64,000 nucleotides of DNA from Callipepla californica brunnescens (lineage: Eukaryota; Chordata; Aves; Galliformes; Odontophoridae). Below, piece by piece: positions 21,906 through 36,900 of the stretch. Within the stretch, counting starts at the first letter, position 1, and each line of letters begins with the position of its first letter. The DNA is taken from positions 36,403,733 to 36,467,732 of the forward strand of contig JALIRH010000002.1 of the NCBI GenBank assembly GCA_023055505.1. Direction: 5' to 3'. The notes beneath the pieces were generated by a model that did not search any database, had not been told where the DNA came from, and was given only the letters and a program-made list of their open reading frames with translations. The position numbers were made by a program, and so were the translations under genes.

Positions 21906-24900
21906 GTAAGTAAAGTCTTTCACAAATTGTTGGTTGATTTATTACTGAATGTGTTAGACTTCTTAGGATTTTTGGGTTATGCTGAAACGTGTTACAGAGC
22001 AGGACAGTCAGACACGGTGCCATTAGGAAAGTTGAAAAAAGTCCAGGAAAACAATCAAGTAAATAAAGGGATAGCAGGAAGCAAATGCTTCATTCTGAGG
22101 AGAGTTGTTCTGCCATTTCAGAGAAGATCAGAATTTCCTTTGGAAGTAATAGCAATGGAAGCTGAGAAGAATAAGGAGGGCAAAAGAACAAGCTGAGGTA
22201 AACAGATTTGCATGTGAGAATGAGGTAAAGAAATGGAATTTTGCTTGTTCAAAGTGTGAATTGATACCATCTCTGGAGTGTCCAGGTATGGTAGCAAATT
22301 TCTTCAGTGTTAGTTACTTTGTAACTAAAGCATCTGAAATCTTGGTTCCAGGGGTAGAAACCGTGCTGCTAATGCTTTCTGATTATCACTGCATCACTTC
22401 ACAAAAGGCTGATTATCACAGCCTGAGTATCACAGATTGCTGTGATATTCGTGTAAATATATGCTATACATAAAAAAAAAACAAAAAAAAGCCGTTGCAG
22501 TAACTGTACGTGTGCAACCTGAGAAATGCTTCTGCAGTAGGAATAAATCTGTGGCACCTGACCTGAGCACTGTGCTGGGTTGCCAGTCTTGCCTGTTGTA
22601 TTTGTGATTTTTTTTTTTTCTCCTCTTTATATATCTGTGTGGTAAACTGCATTAAGGAACTGATCTGTTGTGGAAACTTACTTTTTCTGAGGCTAATGAA
22701 CAGCTTATTTGCAGGTGCTTGGGATGACAGTGGGAGTGCAGTTGTTTGCTGCTGATCTGCTGACAATGGGATAGTATTTTCATGGAGTGGTTTGTGTTAT
22801 TAGGCTGTTAAGATAGAGCTGTTGCTTTTGTCATTTTGGGAGATGGTTTATGTGGCATGGAGTTGCATTTTGAATATATATAGTATTGTTGCTTGGCAGT
22901 TTAATGTGGTCTACCATTTACAAATTGCCTTCATTCTTGGATCTTCTTTGTGTGCATATGTATAAAGACTAGACAGTTTTGTTTATTTGTCAGCAATTTC
23001 CTGTGTAACTTCTTTTGACCAGTAGGTAGAGCTGACGGTTCTTTTTCAGATCCTAAATGTAGAGTTTGATTTTGTTTTGCTATGGACTCCACAAAAGAAG
23101 AATGTGCTAATTATTTCCTTTCTGATGGATTTGGAGGGTAAATTACTGTGTCTGGCTGTCAGGCTGTGAGACAGCTCCGTGCTTGATGTCCTCTATGAGC
23201 CAGTGAGCTTGTGTTTTGTTTATTATTGCTCTTAAATATAAATATAATCTTTGTGCTTTATATTTACTGATAACAGCTTGGCTGGCTGACTCAGGTCGCC
23301 TCAAGGATGAACATGAGTGATGCTAGAGGGACTGAAGAGCATTGTGAGGATAACTGTAGTTCTTTGCCTGAGGAGTTTCCTTATCATTAGTTATTGAAAA
23401 TGTTTGATAAAGCTTTGGGACTTCTAAAGAGGAAACAATTATTTCTGGTATTGAACATATCCCTTTTACTTCAGCCAGGTATGGGCACGACAATGTCTTT
23501 GAGGCTGACTGGTGCATTGAGGCATTCTTTGAAAGCTCAGATATTGCATCTGTATCAGCCGGTATTTCTAGAATGAAGTGTGCTTTGACTGGAAACTGCC
23601 AGCTTCTGATGGCCTGTTAGAAGCAGGTCAGAGTGGTTTGTTTCTTCCTGTGGAGTAGAAGGAAGCTGGTGTGCTGATGGTTTTCAAGGACACTTTTCTT
23701 TGTTCACTTCTGAGCTGCTGTTCTGATGGTCTGTGGAGTTACTGGTTTAAGCATCCGTGTAAATGCTATGCTTTTCTGAAGTTAACACACCAATTTCAGC
23801 GTGACCTGATTTGTGTTCTGTGTAGTGTGGGTAGCATTTATGTAGCTAGAAGTAAAGAAATTCACAGTATATACATTTTTTAACAATTTGGCTGTGACAG
23901 TTCCATTAAGATGCCTTAAAGGCTTTACCAGTCACAATAGCAATGGAGTCTGGGTCATGAAGGAAGGGCTTCTGCACTTCTTTTCTGCACTGCAGAAAGT
24001 TCCTCAGTGCAGAAGTAAAATGTCTTGCTCACAGTTAGGCTGCAGTTGTCTGACTACTTTTCAGAGTCAGCTTGAACTGAAGATTAACCAGCATATTGTT
24101 CATTTCATCTGAAGGTTTTAACTGTAAACTAAATGTCAAATTATACTAACATAGCATGCACAGAAAACATCAAAAGTCAGCAGCTATCATCACATGTAAT
24201 ATGTTTGGTCATAATACCTAAATATTACGTTTGCCACTGCTGACTCTTCCAAATAGGCTGTGGATTTATTTTTTATTTTTTTTATTACTGAAACTTAGAA
24301 AACCAAGCTAGAATTCAACACAGATCAAAAATCTTTAGGAGAAGAAATAAATCTCAGAACAGCAGAAGATGAATTGTGTTGATATAGTTACCTTTTAGAA
24401 ACTAAATGTGTTTGAGGGCCATTGGTTCTGTGCCTTTTGATTTTGAAACTTTGAGTAGGTTAGAGATGTTGATGCTGTTGTTTGATTGAAAATACAGTAC
24501 AGCACTGCTATGTACTGTGTGGTTGCTTTCAGGTTTTTGCCTCAGGGTATCACTATATTCATAGGGTACCTTGTCTTGAAGGAAATGCAGTTTTGTGTGT
24601 TAAAGGTAGAAAATGATTTCTTGAAGAAGTGAACTCTTTGGCAATTGCATCTTGCTGCACTGTAGGTTTTCTGTCTCTATATTAGTTGTCCAACAATTGA
24701 ATCTTTTTGGTGCATGTAAATTAATGTAGATAAACAGATGGGAGATCATGCCTTGGCATTGTGGTAGGTAGCTCTAAAAATGAGCCCCACATTTGTAGCA
24801 GAGATACAAGAGTCCAACATCATGCAAAGAAAAAAGGAAGAAAAGCTGCTGGAGAAAATGTATAATAATTAGAGGGGGGAAAAAAAAGGAATCATAAGTT

Positions 24901-27900
24901 TGTGAATCATCTGGACAGACCAAGAGGTTTTAAAAGCTGTGGTCTCATTGTGCTTTTCCCTTTTGCATATCACCATATCTATTTGCCCCAACCTTGCAGT
25001 CTAATGGAAGATGAAAGCAAAAATTTGAAAGCTTTCTTCCTTGAAGTTTGGCAGACCTTTTTTAACAGCCTGCCTGTTAACAACACTTCTCAGGCTAAGG
25101 CTTTTTCAATCATTGAAGCTGAAAATGAAGAATTCACCTTGAGTTATCTTTGAAGCGCTTCCTAAGTGGCAATATTCTTACAAACAAATAGCTCATCTGG
25201 TTACCTTAGATCACTACTATCTAGGTGTCCCTCCCTTGGTGGGCACTGATTGAGAAGTTAGTTGCTACTAGTTTGTGGTAGGCCCATATCTGTGGCAAAG
25301 GGTTGGTCCTTCTTTTTCAACTACTCAAACTATTTCTAATAGGAGAGAAAAGAGAGAATCTAAAAGGCAGAATGTTCATCACTGCAATTATTTTTTTTCC
25401 CCTCTATAATTACTTCAGTTTTAGAAAAAACTACTGTGGGTCTTCCATCTAGTAAGCCCTAATTGCCTTTGCTCTGTGCAAATTAGTATTTTCCTTAAAA
25501 AGGCAACAAAATACAAGAATAGCAGGTGATGTACTGAGCTGCTTAAGTTCTTTGCTTGAAAATTAAATGCCAGTCTTTGTAATGAGGCTATCCTCATTAA
25601 ATGAAAAATAAAACTGAGAGCATGGCATAGGTCTTATTTATATTTTTGTAGTTCATAAATTCAGGTGAAACAAAAAAAATGTGAATGTTTTCTGTGGGTT
25701 TACCAAGATTTTAATAGAACACTTGGTTGAGGAACATCTGGAAAACAACCTGGAATATGGAAAAGATAGATTAAGAGAATCCATGCTGTGTGGCTTTGGA
25801 AAGTGGAAGAGGCAGCTGAGTCAGTGGAAATGTGAAGGAGAGATGAACCTTGGAAATACTGGAACAGAGCAACGTCTAATACTTACATTCCCTCTGATTT
25901 TTATATCGATGATGGTGATGTGCACAATTTTCTTCTTTCCTGCATCAGTCCTGGTATTATCTACTAAAACTAGCCTCCTACTAGTCCTTGATTTAAAAAA
26001 TAAAATAAAATAAAATTAAGTACCTGAAGAGTTTCAGTCTGGACTGTTCTGTTTGGTGTGATGGTAAGTTTTGCACTGTAACAAACAAACAAAAAAACAA
26101 AAAAACACAGTGTTCTGCCAACTCTGTAGCTGAGTCAATGGCTTTCATAGATAGTTTTGATGATGGCACTTACCCCTTGAATACTAACTTATTTGAAGTT
26201 ATTTCTTTTGGTTAAAGAAAAGATCAGACAGATCGGTTAGTCCGTAATAGCCCCAGAGCAGTTTTCTATCTCAATCCCTCTTGCTATGCATTTGGATGAA
26301 CTTGATTGCAGGTCGACTTTTAAATTGCCATGAAAAGCTGAAATGCCTTGATTCCTACTATATTTTTTACATTTTTATAAATTAAATTCTCTCTGCTTCT
26401 TAAAATTCTCTTCAGTGCTTTTGGCCAATTTAAAATAGCAGTTCATTTCGTTTTTCAGCACTTATTTCAGCTTTGGTTACTCTTATTTGTATTTTGTGTT
26501 ATAGTAGTTTTGGTGTAGTGTGTATTTCAGTTCCCTTAACAATTTTCACTGACCATTGCATTCAGCCTCTGTAAACCTAACAATGATTTAGAGAATGCTG
26601 TTGAACAGAGACAATGCACAGGGAAGGATTTGTAGAGACTGTTCAGTGTATGTGATACTAATTGCAGAAAGGACCTCTTTATTTTCTGCTGTAGAATGCA
26701 GGATTGGTAAGGAGGTACTGTTGAGATACCAAGTTGAAAGGAGGATGTTTTGAAATAATCTGCTTATATGTTACATACAGTTCTTTGTTTTGCTTTTCAG
26801 AGGACAGATGATCTCAGGTGAAGACTGTGAATTTATTCAAAGATTTGAACAGAAAAGAAATCCAGAGGAGAAACAGGAGCTGTTGCAAACAGAAGGCAAT
26901 CAAGTAACTTGCTTTTCTTTTAATAATTTTAAGGTTGACAATACAGTTGTGATGCTATGGAAGAAGTATAAAATCAGTATGAAAAGATATGTCTCTTTTT
27001 CTGCTAGATATATACTCAGCATTCATTTACTCACCTGGTGTGTTATTGTTATCTGACTTTGAAGGACTATGTGAGATGAGCTAGCTCAAGTCTTTCATTA
27101 TTCCAGTTTATGTAGTTGTGTTTACTCGTACTTGACTCTCTCATTTTTGGGCTCTTCTTGTCTTACAATTTATTGGTGGGATCTACTACCAGTGACACTT
27201 TTGCTTAATTAGCTGAGCAGTTATAATGTAATTCCAGCAACAGATCTCACTGACCACTAAGGTGAATTAAGATATTTAAACACAGGTGTCCAGTGTCATT
27301 TTTGGCAATGTAAAATGAGAGAACTGTGTTAAACAGAGATAATATAAGACTGATAAGTGACCCTTGCTATTTGTCTTGATACCCAATGCCAGGCAAGGTA
27401 CCTTAAGATCCTTTGTGATATTTAAGCAGTAGAATGTCAGCCTTAAAGTCAGAAATAATAGCAAACATCAAGAAGACTGGGGCAGGCAGGAGAGAGGGTG
27501 AAAACTGGGGGATGCACTGAAGACATCCAGCTTTCTGGTTCATTTTCTACCTTAATTTTAGACTACTGTGTGTTTTTTTTTGTTTCTTTTTTTCCCCAAG
27601 TTGTAGTGTTTGACAATTATGTAATAGGTAATAATTTGCACAGTGACAGAAAACATATCTAGTGGATATCATATGCCATGCTTATTATAGTGCAGCAGTT
27701 CAGAGCTCTGTGTGCCACGTGACAGAAAATGTTCTTGTAATGTATTGCCAAATGGTATCTCTGTCCCAATTAAGATGTCGGGATGCTCAGTGCCAATGTA
27801 AGACTTTACAGGATCTCATTAATTCCCAATTTTACTTTATCAAAAGGAATGATGATGATTACTAATATTATTGTCTCTTATTTTCTAGTGTGCTAAAACA

Positions 27901-30900
27901 TTTATAAACTTGATGACTCATATCTCCAAGGAACAGACAGTTCAGTACATTCTGACTATGGTTGATGATATGCTACAAGTAGGTCAATAACCTGTCTTAT
28001 TTTTAAGTCTTTAAATGAATGTTAGGATGCTTACTGAAGTCTCCTTCGAGCCTATACAGGTTTCATATTCTATGAAACTTGCAGATTTTATCTCTGGTAA
28101 GAAGTTAAGTGTCAGAGCTAAAGTTGAATGGGTAATTTAGTCTTGTATGAATGCATTCATATTATAAAAATAAATATGCATGTGTGTTTATCTGCCAGTT
28201 CTCAACTCTATTTCTTGCAAAACTTAGATATTTGGGAATGATTGGTGACTTCACCCATTTCCCAGCATGTTACTAGTCAAATCTTATCTACATAAAGTTG
28301 TTAAAGCTTTTTCTATGAAGGTATTATTTTGGCCACCCTTTGCAAGAAGACATAGTTCTTGCAGCTTTGGGTTTCCAGCATGTGTTATACACTTTAGGAC
28401 GGTATGTTCTGAAATTCTGCATAATTAGAACTGGAGTCTTATTTTTTGACTGAGAGCATGTTGAAGTTGTTGTGCTTTCCCCCTTTCAATCCTGTCTCCC
28501 TCATAGCTGTTGTGAAGCAAACTCATATTTGATCATTTTAGCTGGACTTCATTTAGCACAAGTGTGAGGACTAAGTGATTTGATTCGATTAAACTCATTT
28601 TTCATTAAACTAGTCATCACGGAGCTGAGGCCGTTCACTAAGACACTATTCCTTATCAATACAATGAGGAGCATGAATGTTTGTCTTATGTTGAATGTTT
28701 TTATAGGCATCTTGTTTTTTTCTGCTCTCAATTTCTACAGGAAAATCATCAGCGTGTCTGTATCTTCTTTGATTATGCAAAACGTGGTAAAAACACTGCA
28801 TGGTCCTACTTTCTGCCGATGTTGAATCGCCAGGATCTTTTCACTGTTCATATGGTAAGCTTTCAATACATCCATCTTGGTAGCTGCTACAGAAAAATGC
28901 TGTTTTAGAGTTTATCTTGGAGATTTTGGTGTCTGAAACTTGATCAACTGCTTAGACTGCTAAGTTTTTCTCTTGCGGTCTGGTTGTGTCATTCTTAGTA
29001 TAGGCTGCACTTGACTGCTTTTTAGAAGGAAAAGCTGTATTGTTGATGCTCATTATAATGGTTTGTAAACATCCTGGTGAAGAAACAGCGGTTAGTGTTG
29101 TGGTTGACAGAAAGACCCCTACTCAGTCACTTGTCTGGCCTTGCCCAGTGAGATGGGGAGGTACTGGAAGGGTGAAAGTGTGAAAAATAGTAATTTGCCA
29201 TAATGACAGATCAGTAGATGAAGGTGGAGGTAGGAGGGAAGACAGAATAACGACAGAACAGCATGAAACAGTGAATTACGTATTCAAGGATCTCAGAAGC
29301 ATGGCAAACTAGAGATCTAGTATCTCACGTTTCAGAATGGAAGAGTTTTTCAAGTGTTCAGAAGTGGATTTGCCATTTCAGCACAGAGATCATTGTACTC
29401 TCACTTGTACTCCTTCCAGCAAGCAGTGGTAGTGCTGTTTATATCTGTATGCAGTACAGCGCAAAGGTGCATGAAATGGTCTTACCCCTGCATCGTGGAG
29501 CTGCAGGCAGGCAAACTGACCCTTGCCTCAGTAACTTCTTATTTAGACTGCTTCTTTCATATATAATATTCTTTGATCACAGTGATCTTTAAAATGTGCT
29601 CAAATATTTCTGCAGTATAGAGTTAGTCTGAAATAATTTGGAAAGGCTGCAATAGGAATACAGTCTTCTGCTTCACTGTGTGTATTCTTGCACCACAGAC
29701 TTTGTGAATGAAAACTGAGCTTGGCAACATTTTTGCCTCAACTTCGTTATTAATTTTTGCGTTTCCTTTTGCTTCCTGCTCTTATTTTTCTGGGCTGGAG
29801 TTTTCTTCCACCTTGAAAATTACTTACTTCAGTTTAAGGGGAAAAAGAAAACCACAACATCTTGAATAGCTTGCAACCATTACGTGATTATGGCATATAT
29901 CAGAGCAGAAGTAAGCATGCTTGTGTATCTTTTAGATCATTAAGCGTCATAGGGCTGATTCATTTCTGAGTGCAGTAACCTTACAATGTTAGCCTGTTAA
30001 GAGACCCATTCTTCTTTGTAGCTTTTTGTGAGCTTTATAGCTACAGCTATCTGATAACATTCTGAAAATATACCTCTTACTAGGGAGTCGATGCAAAATA
30101 AAGCAGAGGAACCCAAGTTACTTGGAATAGATATCGTTCTACATAGAAAACACGTAGATTTCTCTAGGGGGTCATCTTCTGTTTAATTTTGATTTCTAGA
30201 CATCGTCTAACACCAAATCCTGAAACTGTTGTTTGAAAATCATTTTACTGTATACTCTTTTAGGCAGCAAGAATTATTGCCAAACTGGCTGCTTGGGGGA
30301 GAGAACTTATGGAAGGGAGTGACTTGAATTACTATTTCAACTGGATTAAAACTCAACTCAGTTCACAGGTAAAAGCCTACTTCTGCTTAAATGTTAGAAT
30401 GACTTTGGAAAGACCAGGTCTTGAAATTTAAATTTAAAATCTTGAATAAAAAGTAAACTTTTTGCTTTTTCTGTCGGTTAATGTTCATTCTCTTCTGGAC
30501 ACTAAGAAGAAACCATGAGATCTTTTTTTCCTCTTGATATTGTTTTGCTTCTCATAGCTTGTTACTAGGAAGAAAAATCCCATGGCAGCAGGAAGTGAAC
30601 CTGCAAATGGTTTTCTGGTTTACTATACTAAGTCTTTTTAATTTTTTTTTATTTTCCCCTTGAAGCTAAATAAATTATTAATTTATTTGAACAGTATTTG
30701 TGTGGCATCGGCTTAATGTGAATTGCTTACTGCTGGCTTGTCCTTCGGATGTGAATCTTTCTCTTTTGAATTCATTTTTTTGAGATTTACCCAGTTTTTT
30801 TACCCTAGTCCTTACCAAAACCTAGTGATTTGTCATCCTCTATGGTAGTTTTGTAGCAGAAGTAAATTACAGAGAACAGGAAAACACAGTGCAGCATATT

Positions 30901-33900
30901 TATTGTGTATTTTTCAAATTGTGGGTTTGTTAAGAGTGTTATTTTTTTATCTGGGAGAATCTTAAAGTTGGAATTTCTTCTGGAAAGATTCAAGGAACAA
31001 CACTTAAATTCCAGAATAAAGATTGGCAAAAGTATTGAGTAAATTCACACTTAAACTGAAAAAAGTCATGATGGGGAGTTTGTGAAGTGGCTATGTGATA
31101 TTATAATAATATATTGAGAAGGAAAAGTATCTCGTAGTCTTAGCTTTTTATAACTAGAGGAATGGGAGAATCAAAACAGTGTTGGAAATAACCCTTCTGT
31201 AAGAATGAAGGATGGCTCTTATTTTCACCTTCTGTATCTTTTTTGCTAGAAGCTACGTGGTACAGGGGGTTCTGTGGAAGCAGGAGCAGTCTCCACGAGT
31301 GATGTGAGTATTTCTTTAAAATTTATTTGGTATTTTAGGTGAATGATATCCACACCTCAGGTTAAGGTGCAGAAGTGTTCTGGTGTCAACAGCAGAGAAT
31401 GGAATTGGAACTGTATTACAGAGTGCCAGGTGATGGCGCCAAGGAATAAAAGTATTTTTGAAAACATTGTTTTCACAGAAAATACTGGCAGTGGAAGTGT
31501 ATATTTTACAAGTTGGATTGGGTTGTTAAAAGCTGGGGATGTATCTAGCCTCCTCATTGTTATGACTTGAAAAAGGGATGGGCAATTAACTTAACATTTG
31601 CACAATGCTGTTTAGCACTGAACTGTCTCACTAGTGGAAGACAAAGTATGAAGCTTATGACTCTTTTAATGTGCAGAAGTTGAAAAGGCATATCAGATAT
31701 TATAGCAAACATCGTCCCTCGAATCTCTGTAGCATGAAATTACAAAGGGTGCTTTCGTAGCTATAATGCTGTTCATATTTGAGTAGCCTGAATTCAGGGG
31801 AGAGTAGATTATCATTTTCTCATCAGTATTCATTTATACTGAATTGCACATAGCTATAATGAGTGTTGTGCTTAGAGATAATCTTTGGCAGTATAGTAAA
31901 TGCAAGTGATCGTAACACTTGATTTTTGACTTTGTTGTGACACAGAGACAGTTTATTGTGGCTCTTGAATGTGGAGTAGAATTCAGTGTGGTCTTTTTTC
32001 CTTCTTGCAACATGAAAGTGTTCATAGGCTTTCAGAAGACTTAAATATGAACCTGAAATTTGTTTCTTTTCTAAAAGCAGTTATAGCTTTGAAGTGTTAG
32101 CCTCCTGTAGAGAAAAACCTTTTAAATTACTACCTGTCCAGAATTTAAAATAGTAAAGATGAAAGACTGCTATAAATCACCATGGATGGGGTGTGGGAGG
32201 GGTGGAATTACAGCCTGAGCATGGAAGTTGAAGTATTTCAGTATTTATGTTTAGTTCCGTGTCCCATAGTGCTAGGCTTTGTTAGGTTCTGTCATATGGC
32301 TGTATGGCATGCAGTACCATTCATTATGGAGCTGTTAGCTATTCCCTTGGCTTAAAATCTGTATTGGTTGTGCTCCAGAGCTGAACAGATGTACCACTGT
32401 AATGTCTCAAAGCAGCAGGACCCTAGGTTGAGTAAGTTGGGCAAGTATGCTGTTGACTTCATTGCAGTGTTTCTTAATTCAGATGCAGCTTGTGCAAGAT
32501 TTTCAAGCAGGTCCTAATTTATTTAAAAGTAAATTAGGGATGCAGTTGTAACATTTTAAGTAGGGAATGGTGTGTGGGGTTCATTATGAAATTTCAATTA
32601 TAATAGTGTTAGAACGCTTTTTGGATAAGCACTTTAAGTAGTTTGCTAATACATAGATTGGTAATGCAGATAAATTAATAGATTATTTCAGGCAGACCGA
32701 ATGTTTGTGTGCTTATAGTTGCTTTATTTACATGAGTGAATACCTATCTATGCAGTGAAAGAAATGTTTGTTTTGAATCTAGATGTCTAGACTCAGTTTT
32801 TACACAAAGATCTTGATAAAGATGGATTCATTCTGTGGTACTCATCAGATGTCGAGTTCTCCTTATTGTTTCTTTTCTTTTTGTCTGGGATTGCCAAATT
32901 TCCTTCTCCAGTAAATACTGGAAATTTTTGAGCTTGTATTATGTGACTAATCTGTCGTGAGACTTTTGGGACACTTAATAAAGAAGAAGGCTTATAGGAA
33001 AAAATATTTTATTTGTGGCATGTCTGAGATATTTGTGAAGATAATACCAGAAATTGAGCATGGAGAGTATAAAATGCCACTTTTGTAATACCTTGGGAGG
33101 CTTCTTTATGTTGACCAAAACCCACTTCTGAACTTCAGTTGATCGTATGTTACCACACAAAAAATATGTGATTTTAGTGATGAAAATCAGTTTAAACATT
33201 CAGTCTGTGATAGTTTGTATAGGAACCTGGCTGAAAGTAGAGTTCAGTGATGCATCTCTCAACCTTTTCCTGATGGGAAAGATTTAGACTTGTTCTTCTT
33301 TTCTTAGCACAGCATAATGTGCTAAGATTTTAATGAATAGAGAAAAAAATTAAAATGTAAGGCTAAAGTTTGACGATGATTTTGCATACTCATCTTCCTA
33401 ATGGTATTTTTCTGTATAAATGTACATCTCATTATTATGAGTGTGGCTAGGAGTTGAATGTGGGGAGAAATCAATCTTAATTGCTTTGGCTATGAGGACC
33501 TACAGCAGACTTAACCAGGCTTGACTGGAAATATATTGAAGTTTTTAAAGTTTACTCAGTAGAGTTGCAATTTATTCTGCAGATCAAATGGCTTTGGCAC
33601 TATAATCAAACAGAACGTAGCCTACATTTGTGCTGAAAGAATGCATGTTCAAATGGGCTATTAAAATCTCTTTCTGTAATGATAAAATGATATTTCTTGC
33701 ATAACACTTTTTTTCCTGCTCAGAACTCTTTTCTGTTTGTATTTTGCTTCTCAACTTTTGTTTTCATTTAATTTTATTATTAAATAGAAGGCTGTGAAAT
33801 ACTATAAGGGTGAGTCTTCTCAACTCTGAAATGTTGCTGAAGAAATGTGCATTGAAGTCTGCTAGCAAAGCCTAGTTTGGAAAATTAAGCTATAACGCTT

Positions 33901-36900
33901 AGCCTCTCTTGTAAGAAGTGATGTGCTCTTTTTTTCCCCTAGAGTTCCCAGTATGTACAGTGTGTTGCTGGATGCCTGCAGCTGATGCTTAGAGTCAATG
34001 AATATCGCTTTGCCTGGGTAGAAGCAGATGGGGTAAACTGGTGAGCATTTTTTTTCCACCTTATAAGGATATACTTGACCGTGCAACAGTATATTCTCCA
34101 GTGACCTATTTTGGAATGGAATTCTCATAAAAAAGACAGCATCTCTGAGTACAAAATCTGTTTGGAAACATTCATTTTTCTCTTTGACAGTAATGAAACT
34201 TGCAGATACAGGTACCAATGTGAGGCCTTGATACTGTTATATTCTTCATGAAGAGCTGTTCAGATAAGTAAAGCAAATTATAGCTGTTTGCCTTCAACAA
34301 GGACTGAAGAAATTAATTTCAGCTCGTTTTTGCTGCTCGTTCTTGCTGTTCATTTTGTAGTAGTTTGGTCTCAAAATATTTTTGAAGGGAGTAGATAAGT
34401 AACATGTCTTTAGCTAGATCTTTAGTACAAATTCTCTTCATAACAATCTGCATGAGGCTAAGATGTCACTCATTCTTTAAACTGTCTACACGTAACTTTT
34501 CTACCGTGTGTATGTCTGTTGGAGACAGTGGCTGTACAGTTTGTTTTAAGAAAAAAATAACCTTGTACTGTGAATCAGAGAATGTTCTGAGTAGCTGATG
34601 GAATGAGGAATATGCTGGGTTCTGCACCTGAGATGGAGTAATGCCAGACACAGGAGTGGACTGGGAAGCAAGTGGCTGGGGAGAGCAGCTCAGCAGGAAG
34701 GGACCTGGTGGTGATGGCTGACAGCAGCTCATCATGAGCCAGCAGTGTGTCCTGGCAGGCAGGAGGGCAAACTGCTTTTTAGGGTTCACTGAAGCACACC
34801 CATATGGTCAAAAAGATGTGATTCTCCCACTGTGTTTAGTGCTGGTGTATCCAGAACTTAAATATTGTGTGTAGTTACTGTTTTCACAGTATAATAAGGA
34901 TGTTAATGTCCTTGGAGGCATCCAGAGAAAGGCACTGAAGCTGCTAACAGGGTTGGATGGTGTATTCTGAGAGAGATTAAGGACATTGTGCTGTCCAGGG
35001 TGTAGAGGAAGAGGTCAAGAGGTGGCCTCATTGCTCTCTGCAGTTCCCTGAGGAAAAGAAGCAGAGGGAGGCACCAGGCTCTGCTCCTGGGAACTGATGA
35101 CAGCATGGAAATGGCACAAAGCTGTGCCAGGGGAGGGTCAGACTGGGAATTAGGAAATGTTTCTGTGCTGTGAGGGTGGCAAAACAGGGGAATGGTCTTC
35201 CTACAGGGGTGGTTGATGCCCTGTGCCTGTCAGGGTTCCAGAGGCATTTTGACAATGCCCTTAATAATGTGCTTTAACTTTTGGATAACATTCAAGGTCA
35301 GACAGGTGAACTAGATGGTTTTGTAGGTGCTTTGTAACTAAGCTATTCTAAAATGAAAGTTCAAAGGGTGCTCCTGCATGTCAAGATAATTTTATTGAAA
35401 CAAACTTCTTCACTAAAGAATCTGATACAGTAATAAACTATTAAAGTGTTACAATACGTCTGCATTTCAACAAATTTGAATTTCTTAATTTTGATGACAG
35501 TCTTGTACATATATATTTTTAAATAGCCTTTATTTGGAATTGACTTGTATCCTAGTTTTAGCTGGGAGGGATTTAATTTTATTCCTACAAACTGGTATGG
35601 TGCAGTGGTTTGGATTTAGGATAAGAATAATGCTGATAACACGTAGGTGTTTTAGCTGTTGCTCAGCAATACTTGCACCAAGTCAAAGATTTTTCTGCCT
35701 CTCATGCTGCCTTGCTGGTGAGGAACTGGGAGTGCACGAGGGCTGGGAGGGATAGGAATGAGGACAGCTGGCCTCAAATGCCCAAAGGGGCATCCCAGCC
35801 CGTAAGTCATCATGCTGAAGAGTAAAACAGAGGGAAGTTGGCTGGGGGAGCTGTTGATACTTGGAAACTGAGCAGAAATCAGTAAGAGGATTATGAGCAA
35901 TTGCACTGTGCACAGCTTGCTTTGTATGTATCTTTTATATACATATTTTATATGTATAAAAGAAAAAAAAATAGTATTATCTATTATAATTATTTTCCCT
36001 TCACTTTCTGTCCTACTAATCTGTCTTGATGCCAGTCTATGGGTTTTACCTTTTTTTTCCAATCCTATCCCCCATCCCACTGAGGGGGAGTGGGTGAACA
36101 ACTGCCTGCTGGGTTAAACCACAACAACTTCTAAATGGTTTGTTTCGTAAACTCAGCTGAACAAAGTTATGCAAAAACTTCTTTTCCTTGTGAGTCCTGT
36201 GATACTTTTTCTTTTCCAGTTGTATCTGTGTATGTGTCCCACCTCCTATATGCTATCCCTGCAACTTCTGAAAACTCACATGTTAACTAGTGACTACTTC
36301 CGTTCATTTCAGATGCTCACGTGTAGAAATAGAATAATGGGAGCAAATTGAATCTGTAGATTTTGTTCTGCCTTAATGTTCCTCTTTCTTAACTTCGGAT
36401 AAAGCAGCTTTGTTCATCCGAGAATCACAAATAATGTTCTAAACTTGCTACTGGTAAAAGAATTGCAGTGAACTTAAATGAATGCAGTGCCACAGTAGTT
36501 CACATTGGAAAAGCTTCTTTATGGCAGAGGAAGAGATATAATTATATTTTCAAAAGATGGCTTTCTGAGCAAGCTGCTTTTATGATGGCAAATACTGGTG
36601 CAGGATGCTGTGAAGTGTTGTATACTTAGCTGTTTTCAAAAAGTTCCTGTAAAACATTACTCGTCTGGGTATAAAAGTGCAGTGTACGCAATTTTTATTT
36701 AAATTTATTTCAATTTTTCAGTATCATGGGTGTCTTGAGCAACAAATGCGGCTTCCAGCTTCAGTATCAGATGATTTTCTGTGTGTGGCTGCTGGCATTT
36801 AGCCCTCAAATGTGTGAATATCTACGTCGGTATAATATTGTTCCAGTGCTGTCAGATATTCTTCAGGAATCAGTCAAAGAGAAAGTAACTAGAATCATCC

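Noticed and set aside
35652..36101. 149-codon minus-strand frame
   Set aside because: It lies antisense inside a solo LTR and matches no retroviral protein; a composition shadow.
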